From the NCBI GenBank assembly GCA_037969115.1, contig JBBKWQ010000387.1, positions 1 to 6,718 on the forward strand: a stretch of DNA of 6,718 nt. The letters are read 5' to 3'. Shown here piece after piece: positions 5,607 to 6,718 of this stretch (its first letter is position 1; every line of letters begins with the position of its first letter). A program made the translations under genes and the position numbers. The DNA comes from JBBKWQ01 sp037969115 (lineage in GTDB: Bacteria; Actinomycetota; Acidimicrobiia; Acidimicrobiales; Ilumatobacteraceae). Under the pieces are notes generated by a model, which was given only the letters and a program-made list of their open reading frames with translations, had not been told where the DNA came from and made no database searches.

Positions 5607-6659
5607 CACCGGCCCGCTGTCGACGTAGACGAGGTCGGTGGCCGAGATGTTCCGAATCTGGTTCATGTCATTGTCGTCCCAGCGGGAATCGCCGACGCCG
5701 GAGATCATCCAGTTCGGACCATTGTCGGCGACGATCAGGCCGTAGGTCTTCAGGGCCTCCACGATCACTCTGGACTGGCCGGTGAAGCCGCTCGTATCGA
5801 AATCGGATCGAAGCCGCAGCCGTGCCCCCATCGGCAGTAGGAGTGGATCGTCCGATCCCACGAAGTGCGTTGCGGGGGCGATGACAGCGCGTCGCCCTGC
5901 GCCGACGGTCACCCGCAGTGCGTGATCGATTCGACCGCTCTCGACCTCCTCGTAACGAAGCAGCCCCGGGAAGATCGGCAGACCCGCTGCATCTGCAGAA
6001 GTCCAGAAGGGCGGCTGGGTGTCGTTGACACTCAGGTCCCATTCCGCTCCGGTGCCGGCGTACCAGCCATTGGACGAACGATGCGCCGCGTAGAGTTCGT
6101 AGAGCTTGCAGGTCCCTTGCTGCACGACGATCACGTGCTCGTCCGAGTTGTCCTCCTGTGGGGCGTCCAGCGGGATGGGGAACGGTCCGGGATCGCTCTC
6201 CTGCGGAAACTGGTCGTAAATGATCGGAACCAGTGGCTGCGACGGCGGTACGACGACAGGATGCATTCCCGAGAGAGGATTCGACCAAAACGCGAACTGC
6301 AATGTCGTGGAGTTGCCTGTGGCGTTGGTCCTGGCGACCACGGCGGTGGACTCCGGCCGCGCGGACGTCGATCCGATCGATGTGTTGAAGGCGTAGGTCG
6401 ACGGGAAGACAGAACACCCGCCGAAGGACGGACCCGCCGTGGGTGTCGTGGGTGTCGTGGGTGTCACTGGTGGCTTCACACGGACCGCCTTGGCGGAGGC
6501 GGTGGCGGCGCCGCTCGGTGCAGCGGCATCCAGTGCTGGGACTCCATGAACAGATGTGGCGGCAACGAGCGCTGCGGCGAGAACTGCACCGACACGTCGG
6601 ATGAACACCGGGTTCAGGAATGAGTACCTCTGGAGGGGAAGGAGGCGGTGGCGCGACAT
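5595..6659 (-). CDS. Secreted protein of uncharacterised family with Thr/Pro linker
   Basis: A 354-residue protein with a long basic N-terminus (about 1-22), a hydrophobic core GAVLAAALVAATSV (24-37), and probable cleavage in the Ala-rich 38-50 region. A TPTTPTTPT linker at 66-74 leads into the mature domain. Exactly two Cys remain, Cys82 and Cys184, which suggests one disulfide. Conserved-looking blocks are EHVIVVQQGTCKLYELY (174-190), LPIFPGLLRYEEV (227-239), DHALRVTV (245-252), PMGARLRLRSDFD (276-288) and ALKTYGLIVADNGPNW (302-317). I recognise this pattern from hypothetical secreted proteins of several bacterial phyla, but know no assigned function. An envelope or carbohydrate-linked role is only suggested by the neighbours. 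AGGGAG lies 5 nt before the ATG at 6659 and fixes the start. It converges on the EEP gene and is transcribed from its own upstream region. Confidence 0.82.
   Translation of the reverse strand: MSRHRLLPLQRYSFLNPVFIRRVGAVLAAALVAATSVHGVPALDAAAPSGAATASAKAVRVKPPVTPTTPTTPTAGPSFGGCSVFPSTYAFNTSIGSTSARPESTAVVARTNATGNSTTLQFAFWSNPLSGMHPVVVPPSQPLVPIIYDQFPQESDPGPFPIPLDAPQEDNSDEHVIVVQQGTCKLYELYAAHRSSNGWYAGTGAEWDLSVNDTQPPFWTSADAAGLPIFPGLLRYEEVESGRIDHALRVTVGAGRRAVIAPATHFVGSDDPLLLPMGARLRLRSDFDTSGFTGQSRVIVEALKTYGLIVADNGPNWMISGVGDSRWDDNDMNQIRNISATDLVYVDSGPVVTL
6439..6465. repeat. Three perfect copies of a 9-bp tandem repeat
   Basis: GTGGGTGTC is repeated three times without a mismatch. On the minus strand, in the coding frame, it encodes Thr-Pro-Thr units of the linker of the secreted protein. 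The 9-bp unit keeps the frame, so copy-number change would lengthen or shorten the linker without breaking the gene. Confidence 0.85.
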
Positions 6660-6664
6660 GTGGG

Positions 6665-6670
6665 CTCCCT
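6665..6670 (-). promoter_or_regulatory. Ribosome binding site of the secreted-protein gene
   Basis: AGGGAG on the minus strand, with 5 nt (CCCAC) before the ATG at 6659, is a strong site that decides this start. Confidence 0.7.
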
Positions 6671-6697
6671 GCGTGTCGATCTTGCGAAAACGTGACG

Positions 6698-6709
6698 ACT
6701 GTAACGATA
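6698..6709 (-). promoter_or_regulatory. Possible -10 region of the secreted-protein gene
   Basis: Two abutting hexamers, TATCGT (6704-6709) and TACAGT (6698-6703), both fit TANNNT on the minus strand. Either would give a leader of roughly 30-40 nt that includes the ribosome binding site. Any -35 element would lie at or beyond the window edge, so this remains tentative. Confidence 0.35.
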
Positions 6710-6718
6710 CCGCAACAT

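Noticed and set aside
5865..6623. A 252-residue plus-strand frame.
   Set aside because: It is antisense to the secreted protein, which has a signal peptide, ribosome binding site and conserved blocks.

Overview
The window looks like accessory DNA from a high-GC actinobacterium, probably of the Corynebacteriales (Rhodococcus, Gordonia or Williamsia type). Codons mostly end in G or C, TANNNT -10 boxes sit directly before start codons, and the gene content is typical of a surface polysaccharide locus. The taxon is inferred from style, not from a marker gene.

Layout from left to right. (1) Positions 1-454, minus strand: the N-terminal 151 residues of a secreted DUF1996-type protein that runs off the left edge. 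(2) 455-849: a spacer with a possible small minus-strand ORF or gene remnant and a cluster of short repeats upstream of the DUF1996 gene. (3) 850-2157, plus strand: a Wzx/MOP-type polysaccharide flippase, alone on its strand. (4) 4402 down to 2196, minus strand: a two-gene unit. A serine-acetyltransferase-like left-handed beta-helix enzyme is followed, through a TAATG stop/start overlap, by a 540-residue protein made of two alpha/beta-hydrolase domains in tandem. (5) 4524-5579, plus strand: a membrane-anchored endonuclease/exonuclease/phosphatase (EEP) protein, divergent from the acetyltransferase. (6) 6659 down to 5595, minus strand: a second secreted protein with a Thr/Pro linker, from an uncharacterised family.

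Taken together, the genes suggest the export and decoration end of an exopolysaccharide or glycolipid pathway. The flippase would move a lipid-linked glycan outward, the acetyltransferase and tandem hydrolase would add or remove acyl groups, and the EEP enzyme could cleave a phosphodiester or phosphomonoester at the membrane. The two secreted proteins would act in the cell envelope or outside it. No glycosyltransferase, polymerase or exosortase lies in the window, so the pathway itself is not established here.

The most distinctive points are the tandem hydrolase, whose first domain has Arg where the nucleophile should be and whose second has Cys, and the apparently leaderless divergent promoter pair between 4403 and 4523. 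I see no rRNA, tRNA, CRISPR array, insertion sequence or phage gene.
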